Counted from the first letter of the stretch, positions 39,023-48,305 are shown. The stretch is DNA of 64,000 nucleotides from Paenibacillus beijingensis (GCF_000961095.1 NZ_CP011058.1:3933501-3997500); one strand, 5' to 3'. Translations and numbers: made by a program. The notes: generated from the sequence alone by a model not told the origin.

Positions 39023-41434
39023 GTGATTAAATCCAAAACCCGCTGGCTTGTCAAAGGGTTGGATGCAGCCGGCGAGCAGCAGGCAGCCCATCTTGGCCGG
39101 GAGCTGAAACTGCCGCCTCTTGTCGCCCGCCTGCTCGTTCAAAGGGGGTATGAAGACCCGGCGAAAGCGCAGTGGTTTCTGAGTGCGGGAGCGGAAGACA
39201 TGCATGATCCGATGCTCTTGCTCGGAATGGAACAGGCGGCAGCCCGTATTCGTCAAGCGGCTCAAAGCGGGGAAAAGGTCCGCATCTACGGCGATTATGA
39301 TGCCGACGGCGTATCTTCGACAGCGCTTCTGCTGCACGTGTTCCGCCGGCTCGGCATCGATGCCGATTATTACATTCCGCATCGCACAAGGGAAGGGTAC
39401 GGACTCAATAACGACGCGATACTCCGCTCCGCGGAAGCGGGGATTACACTGCTCGTTACCGTCGATACCGGAGTCAGCGCCGCCCGGGAGGTGGAATATG
39501 CGCAGCAGCTCGGCATGGACGTCATCGTGACGGACCACCACGAGCCGCCTGCCGTGCTGCCGCAGCCGCTGGCGCTTGTAAACCCGAAACAGCCTGGCTG
39601 CCCGTATCCGTTCAAAGGGCTGGCAGGCGCAGGCGTCGCCTTCAAGCTGGCGCACGCGCTTCTGGGGCGCCCGCCGCTGGAACTGGCGGACATCGCGGCG
39701 CTCGGCACAATCGCGGATTTGATGCCGCTGACCGGCGAGAACCGTATTCTCGTCCGCTGCGGACTGGAGACGATGCGCAGCGGCTCCAGAACCGGGCTGC
39801 GTGCGCTGGCAGAAGCCGCCGATGTATCGCTCGGCTCCGTTTCCGCTTCGGACGTGGCCTTCTTTATGGCGCCGCGCATTAATGCGGCGGGGCGGCTGAA
39901 GCACGCCTCGGAAGCGGTCGTTTTGTTAACGACCGAGGACGCCGAACAGGCCGGGAATTCGGCAGCCGTGCTCGACCTGCTGAACCGGGAACGTCAGCAT
40001 ATCGTCGATGAGATGACAAAGGAAGCGGAAGAGCTGTGGCAAGTCCGCAAACGGCAGTGTATCGATGAAGGGCTCCCGGAACCGGGCGTCATCGTGTTGG
40101 CTGCGGAAGGCTGGAACCCGGGCGTCATCGGCATCGTCGCCTCCAAGCTGCTGGAGCGCCATTATAAACCGGCGGTAATCTTGGGCATTGATGCCCAGAC
40201 CGGGATGTGCAAAGGCTCCGCCCGCTCGATTGACGGATTCGACATGTATGCCGCCTTAACGGAATGCGCCGGCTTGATGGACCACTTTGGCGGCCACCAG
40301 GCCGCTGCAGGGATGAGCCTTCACCGCGACCGTCTGCCCGAGTTCGAACAAACGTTGTGCGCTTGTGCAGCTCGGGTGCTTAAGGCCGAAGACCTAATAC
40401 CAAAGACGTTGATCGATCTCGAATGCGCACTTTCGGAAGCGACGCTGGAGACGATCGGGCAGCTGTCGCAGCTGGAGCCGTTCGGAAGCGCCAATCCGGC
40501 TCCAAGACTGCTGATCAACGGCGCCAGATTGGCGGAACGAAGGGTCATCGGGAAGGAACGGAACCATTTGAAGCTGCTGCTTGGCGGCGTTCAAGGAGCG
40601 GATCTGGATGCGATCGGCTTTGGGCTTGGCTGGGTAGCCGGGCGGCTGGAAGCGGCTGAGAGCGCCGATGTGATCGGCGAGCTGTCCGTGAACGAATGGA
40701 ACGGACGCCGCAAGCCGCAGCTCCTGCTCCGGGATCTGCGCGTATCGGAGCTGCTTGTTTATGACAGGCGCAACGAAACGGAACCGCTTGCGAGCTTGCG
40801 CCGCATCGCGGATGATGCTGCCGCCGGCGGATCGCAGCTGTACGTTGTAGGAGACGAGGGCGGGTTGCCGGAAACGGCATCCGCGCTTCAGTTGGGCGAT
40901 TCAAAGAAGCATGCGGATGAGACCGGCAGCATAGCGGGCTTTTATACATATGAGGCGCTGCCTGCCGACTTGTCCGATTGCCGCGAGCTGGCGCTTATCG
41001 GCCGCCCGCCAGCGATCGAACGGCTGGCCGCATTTTTAAGCCGGTGCCCGAATTTGGAAGCGGTGCACGCGATGTACCGCACCGCCGGTCCGGCAGGTTT
41101 TCCGCAGCGTGAACATTTCGGCGCCGTTTATCAGCTGCTGAGGCGTGCCGGGGAAATTCCGGCGGCAATCGCACCGGATCGGCTTGCTTCTCAAACAGGC
41201 TGGCCAAAAGAGGCGGTAGAGATGATGCTGGGCGTCTTTAAGGAATTGGAATTGGTAACAAGGCTCGGAGGGGCAATCGCCCCGGCGGCATCGCCCCGGA
41301 AGCGCGAGCTTGACGAATCCGCTCTGTACCGCGACTGGCGGCAAAGGACGGAGGAAGCGGCCGTGCTGCAGGCGCCGCTGGAAGAGCTCGCCCGTTGGAT
41401 GCGTAAACAACTTCATTTAACCGAAAGGAACTGA
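39023..41434 (+). CDS. recJ: Single-stranded-DNA exonuclease RecJ
   Basis: A 5'-3' ssDNA exonuclease of the DHH family used in recombination and repair. The 803-residue protein has DHH motifs I (RIYGDYDADGVSSTALL) and III (VTDHHEPP), DHHA1 with GGHQAAAGMS, an OB fold, and the long C-terminal extension typical of Bacilli (about 575-803). GTG 39023 (M-I-K-S-K-T-R-W) fits the family and the GGGTGGTG spacing; GTG 39008 and 39011 are alternatives. apt follows after 6 bp. Confidence 0.94.
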   Translation: MIKSKTRWLVKGLDAAGEQQAAHLGRELKLPPLVARLLVQRGYEDPAKAQWFLSAGAEDMHDPMLLLGMEQAAARIRQAAQSGEKVRIYGDYDADGVSSTALLLHVFRRLGIDADYYIPHRTREGYGLNNDAILRSAEAGITLLVTVDTGVSAAREVEYAQQLGMDVIVTDHHEPPAVLPQPLALVNPKQPGCPYPFKGLAGAGVAFKLAHALLGRPPLELADIAALGTIADLMPLTGENRILVRCGLETMRSGSRTGLRALAEAADVSLGSVSASDVAFFMAPRINAAGRLKHASEAVVLLTTEDAEQAGNSAAVLDLLNRERQHIVDEMTKEAEELWQVRKRQCIDEGLPEPGVIVLAAEGWNPGVIGIVASKLLERHYKPAVILGIDAQTGMCKGSARSIDGFDMYAALTECAGLMDHFGGHQAAAGMSLHRDRLPEFEQTLCACAARVLKAEDLIPKTLIDLECALSEATLETIGQLSQLEPFGSANPAPRLLINGARLAERRVIGKERNHLKLLLGGVQGADLDAIGFGLGWVAGRLEAAESADVIGELSVNEWNGRRKPQLLLRDLRVSELLVYDRRNETEPLASLRRIADDAAAGGSQLYVVGDEGGLPETASALQLGDSKKHADETGSIAGFYTYEALPADLSDCRELALIGRPPAIERLAAFLSRCPNLEAVHAMYRTAGPAGFPQREHFGAVYQLLRRAGEIPAAIAPDRLASQTGWPKEAVEMMLGVFKELELVTRLGGAIAPAASPRKRELDESALYRDWRQRTEEAAVLQAPLEELARWMRKQLHLTERN

Positions 41435-41440
41435 TCAAAT

Positions 41441-41959
41441 ATGGATATCAATTTCAAGGATTACATCCGGGAGATCCCGGATTTTCCCCAGCCCGGAATC
41501 CTTTTCAAGGACATTACGACGCTGTTGAAGCACGGCAAAGCGTATGGGGCGGCTATTGAAGCGCTGAAAGAAGCGGTGAAAAATAAAGAAATCGATCTGA
41601 TCGCAGGACCGGAGGCCCGCGGCTTTGTTGTCGGCGCGCCGCTGGCGCTGGCGCTCGGTGTCGGTTTTGTGCCGATTCGCAAAAGCGGCAAGCTGCCGGG
41701 AGAAACGATCGAAGCGAAATACGCTCTGGAATACGGCAATGACTGTCTCGCCATGCACAAGGATGCGATCGCTCCGGGCCAGAAAGTGCTCATCGCCGAC
41801 GACTTGCTCGCCACCGGCGGCACGATCGCCACAACGATCAATCTGATCCGCCAGCTTGGCGGCGAGGTGGCCGGCGCCGCATTTTTGATCGAGCTTGAAG
41901 ACTTGAACGGCCGCGAGAAGCTGGGCGATGTCGATGTATTTTCGTTAATCAAGTATTAA
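41441..41959 (+). CDS. apt: Adenine phosphoribosyltransferase
   Basis: Salvages adenine to AMP with PRPP. The 172-residue protein starts MDINFKDYIREIPDFPQPGI and contains the PRPP-binding loop VLIADDLLATGGTIATT; GPEARGFVVGAPLA is the other family signature. The order recJ-apt-relA is conserved in Bacillales and links purine salvage to (p)ppGpp control. Confidence 0.98.
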   Translation: MDINFKDYIREIPDFPQPGILFKDITTLLKHGKAYGAAIEALKEAVKNKEIDLIAGPEARGFVVGAPLALALGVGFVPIRKSGKLPGETIEAKYALEYGNDCLAMHKDAIAPGQKVLIADDLLATGGTIATTINLIRQLGGEVAGAAFLIELEDLNGREKLGDVDVFSLIKY

Positions 41960-42017
41960 AATGCCTGCGGCTGCTGCGCCGCAGCTGAGCGGACGACAGC
42001 CGCCTAAATCAATGTGG

Positions 42018-42056
42018 GAAGCCTCTTTGCCCTGTTTGGGAAAAGGGGCTTTTTTG
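42018..42056 (+). terminator. Intrinsic terminator after apt
   Basis: AGCCTCTTT pairs with AAAGGGGCT, followed by six T. Confidence 0.85.
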
Positions 42057-42181
42057 CATTTAAATCGTATCGACCGCTAGCGCGAAAAGCGAAGTTGAAT
42101 GAAAATTTGCGAGTATTCGCAACCCTGCGGACGGTTTTTGTCGAACAAAGTCGAACTTTCGCTATTATCTCGAACCGGAAT

Positions 42182-42235
42182 GGTCCGATCGGACCGCTTT
42201 GCTAGTTGACGTAGCGGCTACACAAAAGGCATAAT
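42182..42235 (+). promoter_or_regulatory. relA promoter with upstream perfect palindrome
   Basis: TTGACG (42206-42211), 18 bp, CATAAT (42230-42235). Ten bp upstream is a perfect 14-bp palindrome, GGTCCGATCGGACC (42182-42195), which could be an operator. The rest of 42057-42317 shows only a small hairpin (TGCGA/TCGCA near 42107). Confidence 0.6.
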
Positions 42236-42317
42236 ATGAGATAAACCAAAAAAACAGGACTAATCGGAATTGCGTAACTAGTCGAATAAAGACATTTTCG
42301 CGGGAAAGGGACGTTTC

Positions 42318-44498
42318 ATGGGCATAGAGCAGCTACTCGAAAAAGCGTCGACATATATGAAAGATCAGGATCTGCAGCGGGTGCGCGTCGCATACGAATT
42401 TGCCGAGCAGGCTCATCACGGGCAAGTGCGCAAATCCGGCGAGCCGTATATTTTACATCCGATCGCAGTCGCGGACATTCTGGTCAATATGCAAATGGAC
42501 GTCACGTCGATTATCGCCGCGCTGCTGCACGACGTTGTGGAAGACACGACCGTGGATCTGGCCGAGGTGAGGGCGCGGTTCGGGGAGACGTGCGCCATGC
42601 TGGTCGACGGCTTAACCAAGCTGGAGAAAATCCGCTTTCGCTCGAAGGAAGAGCAGCAAAACGAGAATTACCGTAAAATGTTCGTCGCCATGGCGCAGGA
42701 TATCCGCGTCATTCTGATCAAGCTGGCGGACCGTCTTCATAATATGCGTACGCTCAAATTTCAGTCGGAGGAAGCGCAGCGGCGGATCGCTTACGAAACG
42801 CTCGAAATTTTTTGCCCGATTGCGCACCGGCTCGGCATTTCGGCGATTAAATGGGAGATGGAAGATATCGCGCTGCGCTATCTGAATCCCCAACAGTATT
42901 ATCGCATTGCCAATTTGATGAAAAAAAAGCGGGTCGAGCGCGAAGCATACATTTCCACAGTTGTCGGCCGCATTAGCGAGAAGTTGGAAGAAATGGGCAT
43001 CGACGGCGATATTTCCGGCCGTCCGAAGCATATTTACAGTATTTACCGCAAAATGTCGATGCGCAACAAGCAGTTCAGCGAAATCTACGATTTGATGGCA
43101 ATCCGGATTATCGTGGACAACATTAAGGACTGCTACGCCACGCTCGGCATTATTCATACATTGTGGAAGCCGATGCCGGGACGGTTCAAAGACTATATCG
43201 CCATGCCGAAGGCGAATATGTACCAGTCGCTGCATACGACCGTCATCGGTCCGAACGGCGAGCCGACGGAAGTGCAAATCCGCACGTGGGAAATGCACCG
43301 CACAAGCGAATACGGGATCGCCGCCCACTGGGCGTACAAAGAAGGCATGCCGACTCCGGGCGGAAATTTCGAAGATAAGATGACCTGGTTCCGCGAAATC
43401 TTGGAGCTTCAGCATGAAGCCGAGGACGCCTCGGAGTTTATGGAATCGCTCAAAATGGACTTTTTCTCCGACCTCGTGTTCGTTTTTACGCCCAAAGGGG
43501 AAGTGATCGAGCTGCCTGCCGGCTCCGTGTCGCTGGACTTCGCGTACCGGATTCATACGGAAGTCGGCAACCGGACGATCGGCGCGAAGGTGAACGGACG
43601 GATTGTGCCGCTGGACCAAAAGCTGAAGACCGGGGACATCGTGGAGATTTTGACGTCGAAGCATTCCTACGGCCCAAGCCAGGACTGGATCAAAATCGCC
43701 CAATCGTCGCATGCGCGCTCCAAAATCAAACAATGGTTCAAGCGCGAGAAGCGCGAGGAAAATGTTGCAAAGGGACGCGAAATGCTCGAACGCGAGCTGA
43801 AACGGCTCGGTCTGGAGACATCGGTCTGGATGACCGAAGACAAGCTTCAAGAAGCGGCGACCAAGTTCACCTTCACCGATATCGAAGATATGATGTCCGC
43901 GATCGGATTCGGAGGCATTACGGCTGCCCAGGTTTGCAGCAAAATGACGGAGAAGATGCGCAGGGAAGCGGAAGAAGCGAACCTGATCGAGCTGACGAAC
44001 GAACCGAAGGAAATGAAAACGCCGGGTCCGAAGAAAAAGCCGGCTACGGGCGGCGTTTCCGTGAAGGGGATCGACAACCTGCTCGTCCGGTTCGCCCGCT
44101 GCTGTTATCCTGTTCCGGGCGACGAAATCGTCGGCTACATTACGCGCGGACGCGGCGTATCCATTCACCGGAAAGATTGTCCCAACCTTCCGATCGAGAT
44201 GGAGGGCGAGGAAGCGGACCGCCTGATCGAAGTGGAATGGGAAGATTCGGCCGATTCCAACTACAGCGTCGACATCGAAGTGACGGGCCACGACCACCGT
44301 GGATTGCTGAACGAAGTGCTGCAGGCGGTATCGGAGAGCAAAACGAACATTTCCGCCGTTACCGGCCGCACCGGCAAAAACAAAATGGTCATCATTCATA
44401 TGACCATACTCATTCGCAATGTCGACCACCTGCAGTCGGTCGTCGAGAAGATCAAACGTTTGAAAGACATTTACTCGGTGCAGCGCATTATGCAGTGA
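42318..44498 (+). CDS. relA: Bifunctional (p)ppGpp synthetase/hydrolase RelA
   Basis: The long RSH enzyme of the stringent response, 726 residues. It has an HD hydrolase domain (about 45-150; ALLHDVVEDT), a synthetase domain (about 240-350; RPKHIYSIYRKM, YDLMAIRIIV), TGS (about 392-452; VFTPKGEVIELPAGSV, then the part copied at 18305), a helical/zinc-finger region (FARCCYPVPGDEIVGY) and a C-terminal ACT domain. Both enzymatic halves look intact. ATG 42318 follows AAAGGGA. Confidence 0.97.
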   Translation: MGIEQLLEKASTYMKDQDLQRVRVAYEFAEQAHHGQVRKSGEPYILHPIAVADILVNMQMDVTSIIAALLHDVVEDTTVDLAEVRARFGETCAMLVDGLTKLEKIRFRSKEEQQNENYRKMFVAMAQDIRVILIKLADRLHNMRTLKFQSEEAQRRIAYETLEIFCPIAHRLGISAIKWEMEDIALRYLNPQQYYRIANLMKKKRVEREAYISTVVGRISEKLEEMGIDGDISGRPKHIYSIYRKMSMRNKQFSEIYDLMAIRIIVDNIKDCYATLGIIHTLWKPMPGRFKDYIAMPKANMYQSLHTTVIGPNGEPTEVQIRTWEMHRTSEYGIAAHWAYKEGMPTPGGNFEDKMTWFREILELQHEAEDASEFMESLKMDFFSDLVFVFTPKGEVIELPAGSVSLDFAYRIHTEVGNRTIGAKVNGRIVPLDQKLKTGDIVEILTSKHSYGPSQDWIKIAQSSHARSKIKQWFKREKREENVAKGREMLERELKRLGLETSVWMTEDKLQEAATKFTFTDIEDMMSAIGFGGITAAQVCSKMTEKMRREAEEANLIELTNEPKEMKTPGPKKKPATGGVSVKGIDNLLVRFARCCYPVPGDEIVGYITRGRGVSIHRKDCPNLPIEMEGEEADRLIEVEWEDSADSNYSVDIEVTGHDHRGLLNEVLQAVSESKTNISAVTGRTGKNKMVIIHMTILIRNVDHLQSVVEKIKRLKDIYSVQRIMQ

Positions 44499-44505
44499 GA
44501 AGAAT

Positions 44506-44681
44506 GGAAGTGTGCGGAAACGGAATATCGCTGCGCGGCTGATTCGGGTCTCCGATCGTTGTTGTAGCCGGATCGTTTTTATTATGTAACTCTATAAGGG
44601 TTACGATCCGGCTACAAAGGCGACCACTCCGTTTCTCCGACTCCGAACCAGCCGCTCCGCTCCGTTTTTCGCCGCACTTCC
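44506..44681 (-). repeat. Modular foldable intergenic element, copy B (reverse orientation)
   Basis: This fills most of the gap between relA and dtd. Nested arms: outer GGAAGTG...AAACGGA (from 44506) with TCCGTTT...CACTTCC (to 44681); middle GGCTGATTCGG (44537-44547) with CCGAACCAGCC (44643-44653); inner perfect 15-bp hairpin 44562-44576 with 44603-44617. Read on the minus strand it has the same conserved blocks as copies A and C (GAGCGGAGCGG, GAGTCGGAGAA, GATCGGAGACCCGAAT, CAGCCGCGCAGC). The inner hairpin is unrelated to that of copy C. Confidence 0.85.
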
Positions 44682-44706
44682 AAAGAGGAAGGGAAGGAAA
44701 GAAAGC

Positions 44707-45150
44707 TTGAGAGTAGTCGTTCAAAGAAGCAAGCAGGCGTCCGTAACCGTGGGCGGCGAGACGGTAGGCGAGATCGAATCGGGACTCGTGCTGCTTGTCG
44801 GCATTACGCATGATGATACGGAACGCGACATCCGCTGGATGGCGGACAAAATCGCCGGCCTGCGCATTTTTGAAGACGGCGACGGCAAGATGAATCTGTC
44901 GATCCGGGAAGCAGGCGGCGCCGTTCTGTCCGTATCGCAATTTACGCTCTACGGCGACTGCCGCAAAGGAAGGCGTCCGAGCTTCATCGCGGCAGCCCGC
45001 CCGGAATATGCGCAGAAGCTGTACGACGAATTCAACGCACAGCTTCGAAGCGCCGGGCTAACCGTCGAAACCGGCCGCTTCGGCGCGATGATGGACGTTT
45101 CTCTTGTGAACTGGGGACCGATCACGCTGATCGTCGACAGCAAGGAATAA
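44707..45150 (+). CDS. dtd: D-aminoacyl-tRNA deacylase
   Basis: Hydrolyses D-aminoacyl-tRNA (and Gly-tRNA-Ala) to protect translation. The 147-residue protein starts at TTG 44707 (M-R-V-V-V-Q-R) after GGAAAGAAAG. The active-site motif SQFTLYGD is intact. The second motif reads NWGPITLIVDS, whereas NxGPVT is usual, a conservative V-to-I change. It is conserved downstream of relA in Bacillales. Confidence 0.95.
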   Translation: MRVVVQRSKQASVTVGGETVGEIESGLVLLVGITHDDTERDIRWMADKIAGLRIFEDGDGKMNLSIREAGGAVLSVSQFTLYGDCRKGRRPSFIAAARPEYAQKLYDEFNAQLRSAGLTVETGRFGAMMDVSLVNWGPITLIVDSKE

Positions 45151-45277
45151 CGGATGCTCCGCTGCTGACTGCAGAATGTTCGGGACGGCAGATCGTAACG
45201 CAAGGTCAATGCCGTACCGCTGACTGTACACTGCGGTTATAGAGAACGGCGGCCCGGGCAACAATAACCTTTATTAA

Positions 45278-45508
45278 ATGACAGCGCCCTTTAACACGCC
45301 TGCTGCGACGGTGGTGCTGAATAAAGGAGATTGGGACCGGGTGAGGCAAGGATATAAGGAGCAAGGCATGGAAAAAGCGAGTCGGGCGCTTTTGCAGCCG
45401 GAACGGCGGGAAGCGATGCTGCTGGCGGAGCTCGACAATGAGATGGAAGCCGAGTGCGATTGGTTTGTCGGAACGATGGTTCCGAGGCGGGAGCAGGCGG
45501 AAGGATAA
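45278..45508 (+). CDS. Small hypothetical protein
   Basis: An open frame of 76 codons encoding an acidic, helical protein with GDWDRVRQGYKEQGMEKASR and LLAELDNEMEAECDWF. No family recognised. ATG 45278 lacks a Shine-Dalgarno; GTG 45341 (after AAAGGAG) and especially ATG 45368 (after AAGGAG) are better placed, giving 55 or 46 residues. It lies between dtd and the hemZ pseudogene. Confidence 0.5.
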   Translation: MTAPFNTPAATVVLNKGDWDRVRQGYKEQGMEKASRALLQPERREAMLLAELDNEMEAECDWFVGTMVPRREQAEG

Positions 45509-45533
45509 ATAAAGGAGTTACATTTTCATACAT

Positions 45534-46273
45534 GTGCACATTCAGGCGGCGGATTCCTCCTTTTAGCGGACGCTGTCGCATATCGTGCCGTTATTTTTCG
45601 AAGACGTCAACGTTACATTTTCGGACGGGCCCTTGCCCGGAGAGGCGGATATCGCGATTGCGCTGACCGCAGAGCTGGGGCCGGTTGAGGAACAACAGAT
45701 CAGCCTTGAAGCTTCCGCGCAGAAGAATATTCTATCGACGGGAGCGTCTTTGCATTCCCGGCAACGTCGCGTTTATACGGCGGCTGTGCCGGAAGATGAG
45801 CACCGCAAGGTGCTGAAGCAATCGCTGTCACGCGTATTGCTTGATGTGCTGCAGCAACATACCGGACTCGTTCAGCCTTGGGGCATATTAACCGGCATTA
45901 GTCCGACGAAGCTGCTTCACGAACGGATGTGCAGAGGAGCGGATCCGGCTGCCTACCAGGCGGGAACTGCGGGAGGATTACCTGATAAGCGAAGAAAAAA
46001 TCGCGTTGATGGAAGAAATCGTGGAACGGCAGCTGGCGGCCATTCCTGACTTGTACAGCCTTCGCGGTGAAGTGAGCATCTACATCGCTCACGGTTCATA
46101 CGCGTTCGTTCAAACGGGCTTCGGAAATGACGCAGCACCGGTGTACCGGCAAAAAAACATTCTCGGCAGCTTGGAAAATGTCGGCTACTTTTCTTCACTA
46201 TACCGAAGCGAAAATTGAAGCGTTGGAAAAGCTGTTCGGCGCAGCGCCGGCTGCGCAGCACGCATCTCTATAG
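45534..46273 (+). pseudogene. hemZ: hemZ pseudogene (coproporphyrinogen oxidase-like radical SAM)
   Basis: The intact relative is about 500 residues. Recognisable blocks in order: HVHIQAADSSF, an in-frame TAG at 45564, RTLSHIVPLFFEDV, then LLDVLQQHTGLVQPWGILTG and ISPTKLLHERM. A frameshift follows near 45960, then DYLISEEKIALMEEIVERQL and AAIPDLYSLRGEVSIYI. Then come YRQKNILGSLENVGY and the C-terminal end HYTEAKIEALEKLFG. Two internal deletions remove the radical-SAM CxxxCxxC cluster site and most of the barrel. The gene is dead. Confidence 0.88.
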
Positions 46274-46395
46274 GTTGAAGACCAAAATAAAGCGCTTTAA
46301 TTTTTGTAATGAAACTGTAACTTGATTAACATAGTTCTTTAACATCGTCAGCCTATAATAAGACTCGACCCCCTTTTTAATATAATCTACTTTTG

Positions 46396-46431
46396 AACCT
46401 GCGGCGATTCGCCGCAGGTTATTTCTTTTTT
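46396..46431 (+). terminator. Intrinsic terminator after the hemZ remnant
   Basis: A perfect 11-bp stem (AACCTGCGGCG with CGCCGCAGGTT), loop ATT, then ATTTCTTTTTT. Confidence 0.85.
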
Positions 46432-46555
46432 GGATGAACCGGAAGGGTAAAATAGCCGAGCCGTTGCCCAGGATTATGACAATTTTGGCGCTTACCCGTT
46501 TGGAGTAAGCAATGAAGCGGCTTTTTTCATTCGGTCCTGCTGTCTCTTTCGCTGC

Positions 46556-46585
46556 TTGACTTTACCCGGCGGTGTTAGGTAAAAT
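46556..46585 (+). promoter_or_regulatory. Promoter of the hisS-aspS operon
   Basis: TTGACT, 18 bp, TAAAAT, about 30 bp before the T-box stem I. Confidence 0.7.
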
Positions 46586-46616
46586 ATAAAAATGTAACTG
46601 TTCATAAACTTTCAAT

Positions 46617-46915
46617 GATGGGAACGAGTAATCGCCACATACGTACTCAGAGAGGGACGCCTTTAGGCTGGAAGCGTCCTTATGGTAGTGGGACGAAGGA
46701 CATCCCGGAGAACATTCGTCGAACCGATGCCGCAGCGCAAGGCGAGCGGAAGACGCAGTAGACGAATGCGTGTAACGGGCGTTAACCGTTTGGAAGCGGT
46801 ATATCGCAACTCCGGTCTCACGCCGGAAGCGGGTACCGGAATCGGGGTGGCACCACGGGAGAACCGAGCTCTCGTCCCTGGCGGCGTTTTGTCGTCAGAG
46901 ACGAGGGCTTTTTTG
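46617..46915 (+). ncRNA. T-box riboswitch of hisS-aspS
   Basis: The leader senses uncharged tRNA and prevents termination. Stem I carries the AGTA of the specifier loop (46630 region), the AGAGAGGGACG block, the GGCTGGAAG apical loop and, on the 3' side, GAAGGACATCCC. The specifier triplet there reads GAC (46699-46701) followed by the usual A, so tRNA-Asp is the predicted ligand. The T-box sequence GGGTGGCACCACGGG is at 46845-46859. The terminator AGCTCTCGTC/GACGAGGGCT with T-run spans 46867-46914. Confidence 0.92.
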
Positions 46916-47051
46916 CTTGGCCAAACGATCGGCTGGGCTGCCTGACTTGGCTGAGGCCCGAATTCGAAACGGATCGGCACATATAAAGGCTTGCAGGTTT
47001 ATTTTAGCTTGGTTGGTGCCGTGATGCGGTGAAGAAACAGGAGGGGTTACA

Positions 47052-48305
47052 ATGGCTTTTCAAAAACCGCCGGGAACGCAGGATTTGCTGCCCGGAACGG
47101 TGGACCAGTGGCAGTATGTCGAAGGAATCGCGCGCGATGTGTGCCGCAGATTCAATTTCCGCGAGATCAGGACGCCGATCTTTGAATCGACCGAGCTGTT
47201 CCAGCGCGGTGTAGGCGAAACGACCGACATTGTGGAAAAAGAGATGTACACCTTCACCGACCGGGGGAACCGCAGCATTACGCTGCGGCCGGAAGGGACG
47301 GCAGGCGCGGTGCGCGCATACGTCGAGAACAAGCTTTACGGCGAGCCGGATTTAACGAAATTGTATTATATCGGGCCGATGTTCCGGTATGAGCGGCAGC
47401 AGGCGGGGCGCTACCGCCAGTTCCACCAATTCGGCGTTGAGGCGCTCGGGTCCGTCGATCCGGCGCTTGATGCGGAAGTGATCGCGCTTGGGTATACGTT
47501 TTATACGGAAGCGGGATTAAAGGGCGTGCGCGTCGAAATCAATTCCGTCGGGACGCCTCAGGTGCGGGCCGTCTTCCGTCAGCGGCTGCTCGAATTTCTG
47601 GAGCCGAAGCGCAGCCAGCTCTGCAAAGACTGCCAATCGCGGATGGACCGCAACCCGCTGCGCGTGCTGGACTGCAAGACGGATCAGGCGCACTTTGAGG
47701 GGGCGCCGTCCATTCTGGACAGCCTGGATGACGAGTGCCGCGAACATTTCGATAAGGTGCGCGGTTACTTGACAGGGATGGGCATCCCGTTCGAGGTTAA
47801 TCCGCGGCTGGTGCGCGGTCTCGATTACTACACCCATACCGCATTCGAATTTAAGGCGGAAGGAATCGGAGCCATCGATACGATCGGCGGGGGCGGACGT
47901 TACAACGGACTTGTCGCCGATATCGGCGGACCGGATCAGCCGGGCGTAGGCCTCGGCCTCGGACTGGAGAGGACGCTTCTCATCCTGGAGCACCAGGAAG
48001 CGAATCCGGAAGGGCTCGCTGCCCTTGATGTCTATGTCGTAGCGCTGGGTGAAGCTGCCGAGCGGGAAATACCGTCCTTGCTGTTCCAGCTGCGGCTGGC
48101 GGGACTGTCGGCGGAACGGGACTATTTAGGACGCAAAATGAAAGCCCAAATGAAATCGGCCGACCGCTTCAAGGCGCGGTTTACGGCCATTCTCGGCGAC
48201 GACGAGCTGGCGGCCGGCGAAATCGCCCTTAAGGATATGTCCACAGGCGAGCAGCGCATGGTTCCGCTCGCTGCGCTCGCGAATGAAATAGTAAGCCGGC
48301 GCTGA
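47052..48305 (+). CDS. hisS: Histidyl-tRNA synthetase
   Basis: A class II synthetase of 417 residues charging tRNA-His. Motif 2 region YIGPMFRYERQQAGRYRQFH, the HisA signature LVRGLDYYTHTAFEF and motif 3 GVGLGLGLERTL are present, with a C-terminal anticodon-binding domain (about 325-415). Start ATG 47052 follows AGGAGGGG. It is read through the T-box and is followed by aspS after 291 bp containing repeat copy C. Confidence 0.97.
   Translation: MAFQKPPGTQDLLPGTVDQWQYVEGIARDVCRRFNFREIRTPIFESTELFQRGVGETTDIVEKEMYTFTDRGNRSITLRPEGTAGAVRAYVENKLYGEPDLTKLYYIGPMFRYERQQAGRYRQFHQFGVEALGSVDPALDAEVIALGYTFYTEAGLKGVRVEINSVGTPQVRAVFRQRLLEFLEPKRSQLCKDCQSRMDRNPLRVLDCKTDQAHFEGAPSILDSLDDECREHFDKVRGYLTGMGIPFEVNPRLVRGLDYYTHTAFEFKAEGIGAIDTIGGGGRYNGLVADIGGPDQPGVGLGLGLERTLLILEHQEANPEGLAALDVYVVALGEAAEREIPSLLFQLRLAGLSAERDYLGRKMKAQMKSADRFKARFTAILGDDELAAGEIALKDMSTGEQRMVPLAALANEIVSRR

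Noticed and set aside
42612..44429. A 605-codon open frame antisense to relA
   Set aside because: GC-rich codon mirror of a clear relA; composition (many R, H, Q) is typical of antisense shadows and no domain is visible. The same applies to the 597-codon frame antisense to aspS.
46699..46703. Dual-codon (Asp plus His) T-box specifier
   Set aside because: GAC and CAT overlap by one base, which is tempting for a hisS-aspS leader, but CAT would extend into the helix that closes the loop. The single Asp reading is simpler.
46682..46945. An 87-codon frame after hemZ
   Set aside because: It lies entirely within the T-box leader and is explained by that RNA.
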